A program made the translations under genes and the position numbers. Shown here in pieces: positions 44,393 through 54,064 of a stretch of DNA of 64,000 nucleotides. The first letter of the stretch is position 1, and every line of letters starts with the position of its first letter. This DNA is from SELP01 sp035969385. GTDB taxonomy: Bacteria; Pseudomonadota; Alphaproteobacteria; Rhodobacterales; Rhodobacteraceae. The DNA lies in assembly GCF_035969385.1 (NCBI RefSeq), contig NZ_JAYKKJ010000005.1, positions 248,001 through 312,000 on the forward strand. Reading direction: 5' to 3'. The notes under the pieces were generated by a model. It saw nothing but the letters and a program-made list of their open reading frames with translations. It had not been told where the DNA came from and ran no database searches.

Positions 44393-46228
44393 CTACACTC
44401 TGTTCTGCGACTTGCGCTTGGTTTCAAAATTGGCCCGGGCCGCGTTCACCTGCGGCCGGACAGACACTTCCGGCACGCCCACTTCCCACCAGGTTCCGCC
44501 ATGCGGGGTGGAGGGGTACGGGTCGGTGTCCAGCACGATCGCATAGACCCCGTCGTGGTCTTTCGCCAGCGCCAGATGCTCTTCCAGTTCGGCGATCGAG
44601 GCGGCTTTGACCGCCTTGGCCCCCATGGACCCGGCATGGGCGACAAAGTCGATGGCCGACGGGTTTTCGTGAACCGTGTGGTCGAGAAGGCAGTTGAACT
44701 CCGCCCCGCCGGTGCCCATCTGCAGCCGGTTGATGCAGCCAAATCCCCGGTTGTCGGTGATCACAAGGGTGAACTTGATCCCCATCATGACCGCCGTCGC
44801 CAGCTCCGAGTTGGCCATCATATAGGTGCCGTCGCCGGTAAAGCAGACCACGTCGCGGTCCGGTTCGGCCATCTTGATCCCGATGGCCCCGGCAATCTCA
44901 TAGCCCATGCAGCTAAAGCCGTATTCCATGTGATAGCTGCCCGGGCGGCCCGCCTTCCACAGCTTGTGCAATTCGCCCGGCATGGTGCCCGCCGCGCACA
45001 TCACCACGGTGTCGGGCCCCGCCGACCGCTGCACCGCGCCCACGACCTGCATGTCGGTCGGCAGGGCGTTGGCGTCTTCCTCCGGCGCATCGGTCAGCGG
45101 ATCGACCTTGGCAAACCACTCCGCCTTCAGCGAGGCGTCGGGCGCCGGGAATGTCGTGCCCGCGATCGCCGCCGACAGCGCCTCCAGCCCCGCCTTTGCA
45201 TCACAGCAGAGCGGTTCCGCCCCGTGCTTCATGGCGTCATAGGCCTGCACGTTCAGGCTGACCAGCTTGCGCCCCGGATTGGCGAACAGCGACCATGACC
45301 CGGTGGTAAAGTCCTGGAACCGGGTGCCGACCCCGATCACCAGATCGGCCGCGGCGCAGACAGTGTTGGCGCTTTCCGCCCCCGTCACCCCGATGGGGCC
45401 CAGGTTCAGCGGGTGATCCCAGGGCAGTGCCGATTTGCCGGCCTGGGTTTCCACCACCGGGATCTGATGCGCCTCGGCAAAGGCGCGTAGGGCGTCGGTC
45501 GCGTGCCCGTAATGGGTGCCGCCCCCGGCCACGATCACCGGCGATGTCGCGGCCTTCAACAGGCCCGCCACCCGTGCCACCTCGGCCGGGTCGGGGCGCT
45601 GTTCGCGACGGTGCCAGACGCGTTCGTCAAAGAACGCCTCGGGCCAGTCATAGGCCTCGGCCTGAACGTCCTGACAGAAGGCGAGCGTGGCCGGGCCACA
45701 TTCGGCCGGGTCGGTCATCACCCGCAGTGCGCGCGGCAGGGCGGTCAGCAATTGTTCGGGCCGGGTGATCCGGTCAAAATACCGGCTGACGGGGCGGAAG
45801 GTGTCGGTCGCCGTCACCGTGCCATCAGCGAAGTTCTCGGGCTGTTGCAGAACCGGGTCCGGCCCGCGATGGGCAAAGACATCGCCGGGCACGAACAGCA
45901 CCGGCAGGCGGTTCACATAGGCCAGCGCGCAGGCCGTCACCATATTCGTCGCCCCCGGCCCGATCGAGGAGGTCACCATCATCGCCCGGTCCCGGCGCAG
46001 CTGCTTGGCATAGGCAATCGCCGTATGCGCCATGGTTTGTTCATTGTGGCCCCGATAAGTGGGCAGCACGTCGCGCGCGCCGTGCAGCGCCTCGCCCAGT
46101 CCAGCGACGTTGCCATGGCCGAAGATCGCCCAGCACCCGGCGATAAAACTCTCGCCCGAAGGCGTCTTTTGCGCGGCAAGGTATTTCACCATCGCCTGCG
46201 CGGCGGTCAGCCGGATTGTCTTGCCCAT
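44393..46228 (-). CDS. iolD: 3D-(3,5/4)-trihydroxycyclohexane-1,2-dione acylhydrolase
   Basis: Opens the ring to 5-deoxy-glucuronate. The 611-residue ThDP enzyme has the PYR domain (AIFGHGNVAGLGEALHG with the family Glu in GHNEQTMAH), a central domain (IVAGGGTHYG) and the ThDP/Mg motif GDGTYMMANSELATAV. AAGGAG is 8 bases before ATG 46228, and only 5 bp separate it from iolC. Length fits IolD (about 610-640). Confidence 0.96.
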   Translation of the reverse strand: MGKTIRLTAAQAMVKYLAAQKTPSGESFIAGCWAIFGHGNVAGLGEALHGARDVLPTYRGHNEQTMAHTAIAYAKQLRRDRAMMVTSSIGPGATNMVTACALAYVNRLPVLFVPGDVFAHRGPDPVLQQPENFADGTVTATDTFRPVSRYFDRITRPEQLLTALPRALRVMTDPAECGPATLAFCQDVQAEAYDWPEAFFDERVWHRREQRPDPAEVARVAGLLKAATSPVIVAGGGTHYGHATDALRAFAEAHQIPVVETQAGKSALPWDHPLNLGPIGVTGAESANTVCAAADLVIGVGTRFQDFTTGSWSLFANPGRKLVSLNVQAYDAMKHGAEPLCCDAKAGLEALSAAIAGTTFPAPDASLKAEWFAKVDPLTDAPEEDANALPTDMQVVGAVQRSAGPDTVVMCAAGTMPGELHKLWKAGRPGSYHMEYGFSCMGYEIAGAIGIKMAEPDRDVVCFTGDGTYMMANSELATAVMMGIKFTLVITDNRGFGCINRLQMGTGGAEFNCLLDHTVHENPSAIDFVAHAGSMGAKAVKAASIAELEEHLALAKDHDGVYAIVLDTDPYPSTPHGGTWWEVGVPEVSVRPQVNAARANFETKRKSQNRV

Positions 46229-46233
46229 TGCTG

Positions 46234-48156
46234 CTACTCCTTGTTCACCCCGGCACCCGCCCGGGCCTTGTCCCAAATCTCGCAGAGCCGCGCGAAGCGG
46301 CCCGCCATCTGTTCAACCGCCGCGGCGTCATCCATCGCGCCCGTCATCCAGGCCCGCGCCGCATCGCCAAAGATCGTCCGCCCCACGGCAAAGCCCTTCA
46401 CCAGGGGCTGCTTCGCCGCCAGCGCAAAGCTTTGCGCCAGTTCCGCCTCCGGGGCGTCCAGCCCCAGAACAACGATGCCGCGCGTGTGCGTGTCATGCGC
46501 CTCGATCGCCGCCACGGCATTCTGCCAGGCGGCCTCGGTCTTGAACGGCTCCAGCTTCCACCAGTCGGGGTAAACGCCCGCGGCATAGAATTGTTCGATC
46601 AGGGTCGCTGTGGTCGTGTCATCCACCGGGCCGACCTTCGACGGGATCACCTCCAGCAGGAACTCAAGCCCGCCCCGCCGCGCCGCCGTGAACAGCCGCT
46701 TGACCCGCGCCTCTTGCGTGGCGCGCGTGTCGGCATCGTCGCCGGGGTGGCAAAAGACCAGAAGCTTCACCACGTTTTCCCGCGCCCATTCGCGGAACTG
46801 GCCCAGATCCTCGCCCAGCTCCGGCTCGAAGGCGATGGGGCGCGAGCCGGGCAATTCCGTCGGCCGCCCGATCCACAGCCCCGTCCCCGAGGCCCGGTGC
46901 AGCGCCCGCCGCCCGATCCGGTTGTCGCACAGGATGCCATAGCCGCCCTGCCCGGCCTGCACCCGCAGGGCCGCCTCCAGGCAAAGCTCCTTGAAGGCCG
47001 CGCCTTTTGCGGAGGTATAGCCCGCCATTTCCTCCAGCTGCAGCCGGTGGTCGAAGGCAAAGGTCTTGACGCTGTCCCAACGTCCCTTGCGGTTGGTCGA
47101 CCAATGGATTTGCTCCAGCTCCGGGTCGTTGCGCAGGTCCGGGCGGACCACGCCACGGTCCAGAAAGAACTCCAACTCGGCCAGCGACGGATAGGCCGGC
47201 GTGCAGCCGTGGCGCGACACCGCGAAGGCGCCGCAGGCATTGGCGTATGTCAGCGCGGTGGGCCAATCCGCCCCGTCCAGCCAGCCCTTCAGAAGCCCCG
47301 ACATGAACCCGTCGCCCGCGCCCAGCACGTTGAACACCTCGATCGGAAAGCCCGGCCCCGTCTGCCCGTCATCAAGGCTGTCGGGGATCGCGCCCTCGAA
47401 GGCCACGGCCCCCGCTGCACCCCGCTTGCAGACCAGCGTCGCGCCCGACACCGCCCGCACCGCGCGCAGCGCCGCGATGGTGTCCGTGGTGCCGCCCGCG
47501 ATGTGGAACTCCTCTTCCGTGCCGACGATCAGGTCGAACAGGTGCAGCGTCGATTGCAGCTTCGCCGTCACCTTGGCGCTTTCGACAAAGCGGCTTTCGC
47601 CGTCGCCATGGCCCGCCACGCCCCAAAGGTTCGGGCGGTAGTCGATGTCCAGCGCGGTCTGCATCCCCGCCGCCCGGGCGATCCGCAGCGCCTTCAGCGT
47701 CGCCGCCTCCACCTTGGGGTTCGACAGATGGGTGCCCGTGGCCACGACCGACCGCGCCTCGCGGATAAAGCCTTCGTCGATATCGTCTTCCGACAGGGCC
47801 ATATCCGCGCAATTCTCGCGGTAGAAGATCAGCGGGAACTGGTCCTCGTCGCGGATGCCCAGCAGCACCAGCGCGGTCAGACGGTCAGGGTCGGTCTTTA
47901 CCCCCCGCACGTCCACGCCCTCGGCGGCCAGCTGCGACCGGATGAACCGGCCCATGTGTTCATCCCCCACACGGGTGATCAACGCCGACCGCAACCCCAA
48001 CCGCGCCGTCCCCGCCGCAATGTTCGTCGGGCTGCCGCCAATGTACTTGTCAAAAGACCCCATGTCCTCCAACAAACCACCAACCTGAGACCCGTAAAGA
48101 TCAACAGACGATCGGCCGATCGTGATAACGTCAAGGGATTTGGTCGCGTCGGTCAT
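46234..48156 (-). CDS. iolC: 5-dehydro-2-deoxygluconokinase fused to a DUF2090 domain
   Basis: The 640-residue fusion has an N-terminal PfkB kinase (about 1-330): DVITIGRSSVDLYGSQ, GGSPTNIAAG and the catalytic VLGAGDGFMSGLL. The C-terminal DUF2090 (about 335-635) is a TIM-barrel aldolase-like domain. To my knowledge such fusions in inositol operons combine phosphorylation of 2-deoxy-5-keto-gluconate with aldol cleavage of the phosphate, replacing IolJ. That would make this operon self-sufficient. The ribosome-binding site is weak and the start lies 6 bp after iolG, so coupling is likely. Confidence 0.93.
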   Translation of the reverse strand: MTDATKSLDVITIGRSSVDLYGSQVGGLLEDMGSFDKYIGGSPTNIAAGTARLGLRSALITRVGDEHMGRFIRSQLAAEGVDVRGVKTDPDRLTALVLLGIRDEDQFPLIFYRENCADMALSEDDIDEGFIREARSVVATGTHLSNPKVEAATLKALRIARAAGMQTALDIDYRPNLWGVAGHGDGESRFVESAKVTAKLQSTLHLFDLIVGTEEEFHIAGGTTDTIAALRAVRAVSGATLVCKRGAAGAVAFEGAIPDSLDDGQTGPGFPIEVFNVLGAGDGFMSGLLKGWLDGADWPTALTYANACGAFAVSRHGCTPAYPSLAELEFFLDRGVVRPDLRNDPELEQIHWSTNRKGRWDSVKTFAFDHRLQLEEMAGYTSAKGAAFKELCLEAALRVQAGQGGYGILCDNRIGRRALHRASGTGLWIGRPTELPGSRPIAFEPELGEDLGQFREWARENVVKLLVFCHPGDDADTRATQEARVKRLFTAARRGGLEFLLEVIPSKVGPVDDTTTATLIEQFYAAGVYPDWWKLEPFKTEAAWQNAVAAIEAHDTHTRGIVVLGLDAPEAELAQSFALAAKQPLVKGFAVGRTIFGDAARAWMTGAMDDAAAVEQMAGRFARLCEIWDKARAGAGVNKE

Positions 48157-48162
48157 GTCGTG

Positions 48163-49167
48163 TCAGCCAGTGATTTCCGAAAGTTTTACCGCCCGGCCCT
48201 CGGCCACCGATGTCACGGCGGCATCGGCCAGCGCCAGCGCCATCATCCCGTCATGCCCGGTGGTGGGCGTCGCCGCCCCATCGGCCACGGCGGCGACGAA
48301 GGCCGCGATCTCGTTGGCATAGGCCGCGGTGTAGCGGGTCATGAAGAAGTTCAGCAGTGGCGGGCGGGCAAAGCCCGCGGTGCCCGCAAAGTCGATGTTC
48401 GCCTCGTGCTGGTTGCGGGCCGCGACCATACCGTCAGACCCTAGAACCTCGATCCGCTGGTCATAGCCATAGGCGGCACGGCGCGAGTTGGTGATGATCG
48501 CCTGCTTTCCGCTGGCCGTGCGCAAGATCACGTTGACGCTGTCAAAATCACCCGCCGCGCCGATCTCGGGATCGGTCAGGACCGAGGCGGCGGCCATGAC
48601 GGTGTCCACTTCTTCGCCCAGAAGCCAGCGGGCCATGTCGAAATCGTGGATCGTCATGTCGCGGAAGATACCTCCGGACCGCTTGATGTAATCCACCGGC
48701 GGCGCGCCGGGGTCGCGGCTGGTGATGGTGACCATTTCGACGGTGCCGATGCGGCCCTCGTCGATGGCGGATTTCACGGCCATGAAATCAGGGTCGAACC
48801 GGCGGTTGAAACCGACCATCAGCGTCGCGCCTTCCGCTTCGACGGTCTTGAGGCAGGCCTGAACGCGGGCCAGCGACAGATCGACCGGTTTTTCGCAGAA
48901 CACCGCCTTGCCCGCCTTCGAGAACTGTTCGATCAGATCCGCGTGGGTGTCGGTGGGGGTGCAGATGATCACCGCGTCCACGTCATCGCTGGCGGCGATG
49001 TCGTCGATGCTGCGGATATCGCAGCCGTATTTATCTTGCATGGACTGCGCCGCCGCCGCGACTGGATCGGCGATCGCCACGAGGGTCGCCCCCGGAACGG
49101 TTGCGATTGCGCCTGCGTGAACCTGCCCGATGCGGCCCGCGCCCAGAACACCAAACCTGACTGTCAT
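48163..49167 (-). CDS. iolG: Inositol 2-dehydrogenase
   Basis: NAD-dependent oxidation of myo-inositol to scyllo-inosose. A 334-residue Gfo/Idh/MocA protein with FGVLGAGRIGQVHA, the CEKPVD catalytic Lys and the GGIFRDMTIHDFDMARWL substrate-binding stretch (Asp/His of the catalytic trio). ATG 49167 has AAGGAAG upstream. Position between SDR and iolC supports the role over other family members. Confidence 0.93.
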   Translation of the reverse strand: MTVRFGVLGAGRIGQVHAGAIATVPGATLVAIADPVAAAAQSMQDKYGCDIRSIDDIAASDDVDAVIICTPTDTHADLIEQFSKAGKAVFCEKPVDLSLARVQACLKTVEAEGATLMVGFNRRFDPDFMAVKSAIDEGRIGTVEMVTITSRDPGAPPVDYIKRSGGIFRDMTIHDFDMARWLLGEEVDTVMAAASVLTDPEIGAAGDFDSVNVILRTASGKQAIITNSRRAAYGYDQRIEVLGSDGMVAARNQHEANIDFAGTAGFARPPLLNFFMTRYTAAYANEIAAFVAAVADGAATPTTGHDGMMALALADAAVTSVAEGRAVKLSEITG

Positions 49168-49178
49168 GTTGTCTTCCT

Positions 49179-49976
49179 TCATTCGGGATAGGCCCCGGGA
49201 ACAAATTGATCGAAGTCGATGACCGTGCCGGTCATGACCCCGGAATGAGAGCTGAGGAGATAGCTGGCCAGCCCGGCAAGATGGGCGGGTTTGACCAGCA
49301 TCCCCATGGGTTGCGCGGCTTCTGCCAGTGCCAGCCAGTCGTCGCCCGCGCCGTGCCATTTCTTCTGAACCGCGTCTTCACCTTCGGTATCCATCCAGCC
49401 CGGCGCGATGGCGTTTACCCGGATCCTGTCGGCCCGCAAGGCCATGGCGGCGTTCTTTGTCACGTTGGCCATGGCCGCCTTGGAGGCCGAATAGGGCGCA
49501 AGGAAGCTTTGGCCGACATGGGCGGCACTGGACAGGATGCTGACGCAGGTGGCCGGATGGCCGGCGGCGCGCGCCCGCTGTGCAAAGCGCTGGATTGCAA
49601 AGAACGGCCCACGGGCGTTGACGTTCATCAACTTGTCCCACAGGTCGGGGGTGGCATCGAGAACCCCGCCCCGGTCGGACAGGCCGGCGGCAAGGGCCAG
49701 CGCGTCCAGTTTGCCAAAGGTATCGGCGGCGAAATCCACCATCGCCTGTGCGGCCTCTGGGTCGGCCATGTCGGCGCGAAAGAACCGCACGTCGGCCCCG
49801 CCCTTTGACATGGTCGCGGCGGCGGCGTCCCCCTTGGCCGCGTCCCGGCCCACGATCACCAGTTTTCGGCAACCGTCCGCGATCAAGCGGTCGGCGATGG
49901 CCCGGCCCACGCCCTGCGCCCCGCCGGTGACCAGCGCGACCGTATCGGCATGGGGAAGTTGAGTTTCGTTCGTCAC
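49179..49976 (-). CDS. SDR-family oxidoreductase of the iol operon
   Basis: A 265-residue short-chain dehydrogenase with cofactor loop TGGAQGVGRAIAD, ILSSAAHVG and catalytic PYSASKAAMAN. The start is GTG 49976, with AAAGG 8 bases upstream. Located directly before iolG (11 bp), it likely oxidises an inositol isomer or inosose, but the substrate is unproven. Confidence 0.85.
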   Translation of the reverse strand: MTNETQLPHADTVALVTGGAQGVGRAIADRLIADGCRKLVIVGRDAAKGDAAAATMSKGGADVRFFRADMADPEAAQAMVDFAADTFGKLDALALAAGLSDRGGVLDATPDLWDKLMNVNARGPFFAIQRFAQRARAAGHPATCVSILSSAAHVGQSFLAPYSASKAAMANVTKNAAMALRADRIRVNAIAPGWMDTEGEDAVQKKWHGAGDDWLALAEAAQPMGMLVKPAHLAGLASYLLSSHSGVMTGTVIDFDQFVPGAYPE

Positions 49977-50019
49977 TTGGACAACCTTTCAGGGACCGCC
50001 AAGACGGCGGAGATCACGG

Positions 50020-50085
50020 TCCTTCGGCAAAGGCCCGAAGGAAAGCTTGGGTCAGGCGGTCGAAGGGGTCAGGCGACCCCTTCGA
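50020..50085 (-). terminator. Two tandem hairpins between transport and catabolic genes of the iol operon
   Basis: TCCTTCGG/CCGAAGGA (50020-50042, loop 7) and TCGAAGGGGTC/GACCCCTTCGA (50060-50085, perfect 11-bp stem, loop AGGC). The second contains the ATPase stop codon. No U-tract on the minus strand, so mRNA processing or partial attenuation is inferred. Confidence 0.7.
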
Positions 50086-50872
50086 TATCGTATTCCGGTT
50101 GGGTTTTGGCCCCGGTGATATAGGCCACCACGTCCTGCCCATCGGTTTCCGACTTGTTCAGGTTGGCCACGATCCGGCCCCGGCGGAAGACGATGATCCG
50201 GTCCACAAGGTCCATGACCTGCCGCATGTTGTGGCTGATCAGGATCAGCGGCTCGCCCTGTTCCTTGAGCGTGCGGATGATGTTTTCCACCTGCGCGGTT
50301 TCCTGCACCCCAAGCGCGGCGGTGGGTTCGTCCATGATTGTCAGTTTCGAATGGAAACTGGCCGTCCGGGCGATGGCCACACATTGCCGTTGCCCCCCCG
50401 ACATCCGTTCGATGGTATTGTTGATGTTGGGGATCTTCACACCGGTCTTTTCCAACGCCGCAAGCGTATCCGCCCGCATCGCCTTGTAATCCAGCAGGCG
50501 GAACGGACCCAGCCAGTCCCACTTGGTCTTTTCGCGGCCAAGGAACAGGTTGTCGGGCACGTCCAGGTGGTCGGCCAGCGCAAGGGTCTGGAACACCGCC
50601 TCGATCCCGGCGCGGCGCGCATCGAGCGGCCCGTCGAAATGTACCGGCTTGCCGTCAAAGATGACCTCGCCCCGGGTGCGTTGTTCGACGCCGGTGATCT
50701 GGCGCACGAAGGTGGATTTCCCCGCCCCGTTGTCGCCCATGATCGCCACGTGTTCGCCCTTGCGCAGGATGAAATCGGCCCCTTCCAGCGCGTGGACCCC
50801 ACCGTAGTGCTTGGTCAGGTCACGGGTCTCAAGGATGATGTCGCCCATGTCGTGAAGTTCGATACCACTCAT
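50069..50872 (-). CDS. Sugar/inositol ABC transporter ATPase
   Basis: A 267-residue single-domain ATPase with Walker A GDNGAGKST, signature MSGGQRQC, Walker B LTIMDEPTAALG and H-loop LISHNMRQV. Same FrcA-like short type as the protein at 13279-14073, unlike tandem RbsA or Caulobacter IatA. GGAGGAG precedes ATG 50872. Context in the iol unit implies myo-inositol or a related cyclitol as substrate. Confidence 0.9.
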   Translation of the reverse strand: MSGIELHDMGDIILETRDLTKHYGGVHALEGADFILRKGEHVAIMGDNGAGKSTFVRQITGVEQRTRGEVIFDGKPVHFDGPLDARRAGIEAVFQTLALADHLDVPDNLFLGREKTKWDWLGPFRLLDYKAMRADTLAALEKTGVKIPNINNTIERMSGGQRQCVAIARTASFHSKLTIMDEPTAALGVQETAQVENIIRTLKEQGEPLILISHNMRQVMDLVDRIIVFRRGRIVANLNKSETDGQDVVAYITGAKTQPEYDIEGVA

Positions 50873-50889
50873 GTCTTTCTCCTCCCCGA

Positions 50890-51975
50890 TCAGGACCGCG
50901 ACGCGGCGCGTTGTTGCCGCCACTGGTCAAGAACCGCAGCGCCGATGATGATCGCGCCCATGGCCATGAGCTGGAAATAGGCATCCAGTTTCACGTAGGT
51001 AAACCCGGACTGGATAACGCCGAACACCATGGCCCCCAGAACCGTGCCGATGATCGATCCGCGCCCGCCGGTCAGGCTGATGCCACCGATGACCGCCATG
51101 GCGATGGCGAACAATTCATAGAACAGGCCCATCCCGGATTGCGCCGTCAGGTTCTTGGAACTCAGGACGATAGCCGCAACCGCCGCGAGCATCGAAGCAA
51201 TCATATAGACCAGAACCTTGTGCCGCTTGACGTTGATCCCGGACATGCGCGCGGCATCTTCGTTCGACCCGATCGCATAGGTGTGCTTGCCGTAGACGGT
51301 ATAGCGCAGCAGGAAATGGCACAGCACTGCAAGAAGGGCGAACCAGATCACCGGCATCATGCCGGAGCCGAGCCAGGCATAGCTTTCGGTGGGGAAGGAG
51401 ACCGGCTGGCCCCGGGTCCACCACTGCGCGATACCGCGGCAGATCAGGAACATGCCCAGCGTGGCGATGAACGGCGGGATGCGGGTGAAGGCGATGAAGG
51501 CCCCGTTGATTGCCCCGATCATGGCGCCAAAACACAGGCCGACGATAATCGGCACGATGACCGGAAGGTCAAAGGCCCATGGTCCGAAAACCGCCTTGGG
51601 GTTGGGGTTGCCGTTCACCAGTTCGGTCTGGGCGAAGGACATCACGATCATCGCGGTCGCGGCAACCAATGGCCCCGACGACAGGTCGATCCCGCCCGAG
51701 ATAATCACCTGCGTGACCCCCAGCGAAATGATCCCGATGATCGACACCTGAAGGATGATGATCTTCAGTCGTGCGATGTTCAGGATGGTTCCGTCCCGGT
51801 CGGTATTGAAATCGAACAGGAAGCTTTGGTTGTTCATATAGGGCAGCACCTGCCCCATGAGTTCGAAAATAAGAACGATGATCACCAACGCGATGAAGAT
51901 GTTGATCTCGTTTGGCAACGCCCGTTTGGACTTGTCATAGGTCAGTCCGCCGACCCCATGCGCTTGATCCGCCAT
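50890..51975 (-). CDS. Sugar/inositol ABC transporter permease
   Basis: A 361-residue RbsC-type permease with about 10 membrane segments, an unusually long first periplasmic loop (NNQSFLFDFNTDRDGT) and the conserved ISGGIDLSSGPLVAA and GGISLTGGRGSIIG segments. ATG 51975 (GGGGAG 6 bases upstream) is preferred to 51999. Seventeen bases separate it from the ATPase. Confidence 0.9.
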   Translation of the reverse strand: MADQAHGVGGLTYDKSKRALPNEINIFIALVIIVLIFELMGQVLPYMNNQSFLFDFNTDRDGTILNIARLKIIILQVSIIGIISLGVTQVIISGGIDLSSGPLVAATAMIVMSFAQTELVNGNPNPKAVFGPWAFDLPVIVPIIVGLCFGAMIGAINGAFIAFTRIPPFIATLGMFLICRGIAQWWTRGQPVSFPTESYAWLGSGMMPVIWFALLAVLCHFLLRYTVYGKHTYAIGSNEDAARMSGINVKRHKVLVYMIASMLAAVAAIVLSSKNLTAQSGMGLFYELFAIAMAVIGGISLTGGRGSIIGTVLGAMVFGVIQSGFTYVKLDAYFQLMAMGAIIIGAAVLDQWRQQRAASRS

Positions 51976-52078
51976 TTTCGGCTCCCCTGAAGTCTTCATC
52001 CCTGCCCGGCCCTGATCCGCCGGACGATTGCGGCAGGGCGCAGAAAACGCCCCGCCGCCGGTTTGTGCGGTTGCCCGC

Positions 52079-53026
52079 TTAGTTGCGCGACAGGAAGTCG
52101 GCGACGTTGGCCGGGGTCACCAGCTGGAACGGGATGTAGACCTTCTGGTCCACGTCTTCGCCACGGGCCAGCGCCAGTGCCGCGTCAACCGAACCTTCGC
52201 CCTGACCGAAGGCGTCCTGGAACACGGTGGCGTCCAGATCGCCAGCCTGCATCGCAACCAGCGCGTCCTGCGTGGCGTCGACGCCAACCACGATCACATC
52301 TTCCATGCTCACGCCGGATGCCTTCATCGCCTGAATGGCGCCGATGGCCATTTCGTCGTTGTTGGCAAAGACGATGTCGAAGGATTCACCGGAAGACATC
52401 CAGTTGGTCATCAGGTCCTGCGCTTCGTCACGCGACCAGTTGGCGGTCTGACGGTCGAGGATGTTGATGAAGTTGCACATGTCCATGCCGACGACATCGT
52501 CAACGTCCTTGGTCCGCTGCACAGCGGCCTGGTTCGACAGCTGACCCATCATCAGGTAGGCGTTTGCGCCACCGGCAAGGCCAGCCGCACGGGCCAGTTT
52601 GCAGGCCTCGAACGCGGCAAGCGTGCCGGATTCGATTTCGTTCGACGCAACGAAAGCCTGGTTGTCGGGCAGCGTGTCGACGTTCACCGGCTGACGGTTG
52701 ACATAGACCAGCGGGATGCCCGCGGCTTCGGCAGCGGCGGTCATGGCCTCGGTGGCCGAGGTGTCCACGGCGTTGACGATGATCGCATCCACGCCAGAGG
52801 CGATGAAGTTGTTGATCTGGTCAAGCTGCTTGGCCACGTCGTCGGTCGCGTCTTCGACCTGCAGGTCGACACCGTCCAAACCGGCGGCATATTCGACCAT
52901 GCCGTTGCGCATGACGGTCAGGAAGTTGTCATCGAAACGTGCGATCGACGCGCCGATGGTTTCTGCAAAGCTGGCGGTTCCAAGCACAGAGGCAAGGGCC
53001 GTCGCGGCGATAAGGGTCTTCTTCAT
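52079..53026 (-). CDS. Periplasmic sugar/inositol-binding protein
   Basis: A 315-residue type I binding protein with signal peptide MKKTLIAATALASVLGTASFA, then ETIGASIARFDDNFLTVMRNG. VNAVDTSATEAM, VYVNRQPVN and VGVDATQDAL match the ribose/inositol-binding pattern (Caulobacter IbpA is a functional analogue). GGGAGGA precedes ATG 53026. Supplies substrate to the permease and ATPase encoded next. Confidence 0.9.
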   Translation of the reverse strand: MKKTLIAATALASVLGTASFAETIGASIARFDDNFLTVMRNGMVEYAAGLDGVDLQVEDATDDVAKQLDQINNFIASGVDAIIVNAVDTSATEAMTAAAEAAGIPLVYVNRQPVNVDTLPDNQAFVASNEIESGTLAAFEACKLARAAGLAGGANAYLMMGQLSNQAAVQRTKDVDDVVGMDMCNFINILDRQTANWSRDEAQDLMTNWMSSGESFDIVFANNDEMAIGAIQAMKASGVSMEDVIVVGVDATQDALVAMQAGDLDATVFQDAFGQGEGSVDAALALARGEDVDQKVYIPFQLVTPANVADFLSRN

Positions 53027-53106
53027 TGGGTTCCTCCCATAAGCGGTGTCCGGCGCACCGTTTCCCAAGCCGGATGTCCCCGTTTCCCGGGGCTGAAACA
53101 TCCCCG

Positions 53107-53931
53107 TCAGGCGTCCTCTGCGACCTGAGCGGAAATGAATTCGAATGAGCGCTTCAGGGCCGTGAACGGGTCCGTCAGCGCATGTGTTTCAGGCGAAAAG
53201 CATTCGTAAGAGATCGGTCCGGAGTAGCCCGCGGCCAGCAGCGCCCCGATCTGTTCGACATTCCCAAGCCGGTCGTGTTCGTCGACCAGCACCCGGTGTT
53301 CGTCTTCCATCTGGTCAATGGCCAGCGCGGGATCGACCACACCCGAGATATGCACGATCCCCGTTTCCGCCGGAAACAGCGGCCCACCCCCGGCAAGGGT
53401 GTGGTGAAAAGTATCGTGCACAATCTTGAAGACATGACCGGCGTCCAGCGCATGAATCGTCTCAACCGTTTCCTGCTTGGACCGCAGCGACGACCGGCCA
53501 AAGCCCAGCGGTTCGACCAGTGCGACAATGCCCGCATCCTCCAGCATCGGGCGGATCGCTTTGAGCGCGATGCGCAGGTTGGCATGGCGTTCGCCGTTTC
53601 CGGTCTGGGTGCCGTCGTTACGGGGGATCAGGCTGATGGTTTCCGCGCCGCAGGCCTGTGCCGTCGCGATCAGTGCACGGACCTCAGCGGCGATGTCATC
53701 CGACCAGCTGTTGAACGGGTAGACCTGGCTCAGGCCGACCAGACGCAGGCCCCGGTCCCGCGCCATGGCCCCTGCCGTTGCCGGATCAGCGCCATCGAAC
53801 AGCGGGCGTTGCAGATCATTGCGCACCTCGACGCCGATGCACTCCAGCCGCGCCGCGAGGTCCAGAAAGGCGTCATAGGACAGCCCCGGAACAGTCATGT
53901 GGTTCAGCGCGGTGGTCAGCACCCTGGTCAT
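53107..53931 (-). CDS. IolI-like sugar-phosphate/inosose isomerase-epimerase (TIM barrel)
   Basis: A 274-residue AP-endonuclease-2-type barrel with metal-binding segments LVEPLGF, IVHDTFHH, VHISG and DEHDRLG. This pattern matches IolI inosose isomerases. The start is uncertain: GGGGGAGG abuts ATG 53931, so GTG 53922 (9 bases away) is a fair alternative. First gene of the transport block, after a gap holding repeated TGATGT sites. Confidence 0.82.
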   Translation of the reverse strand: MTRVLTTALNHMTVPGLSYDAFLDLAARLECIGVEVRNDLQRPLFDGADPATAGAMARDRGLRLVGLSQVYPFNSWSDDIAAEVRALIATAQACGAETISLIPRNDGTQTGNGERHANLRIALKAIRPMLEDAGIVALVEPLGFGRSSLRSKQETVETIHALDAGHVFKIVHDTFHHTLAGGGPLFPAETGIVHISGVVDPALAIDQMEDEHRVLVDEHDRLGNVEQIGALLAAGYSGPISYECFSPETHALTDPFTALKRSFEFISAQVAEDA

Positions 53932-54023
53932 CCTCCCCCTGCGACGTAACGTAACAGGCTCGCGAATTGGTGCTCCCGGCAGCCGATTCCGTCAATCGGG
54001 CGGGGCGCTGATTCCCTCAATCG

Positions 54024-54064
54024 TGATGTTTTTCTGCGCAAGCAAAATGATGTTTTTGCATCAT
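54024..54064. promoter_or_regulatory. Repeated TGATGTTTTT sites, candidate operators of the iol LacI regulator
   Basis: TGATGTTTTT occurs at 54024-54033 and 54048-54057. The second lies in ATGATG-TTTTTG-CATCAT, a perfect 6-bp inverted repeat (54047-54064). They sit in the 132-bp gap before the IolI-like gene, about 90-130 bp from its start. A related TGATGT is upstream of the regulator itself (55133). Confidence 0.5.
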
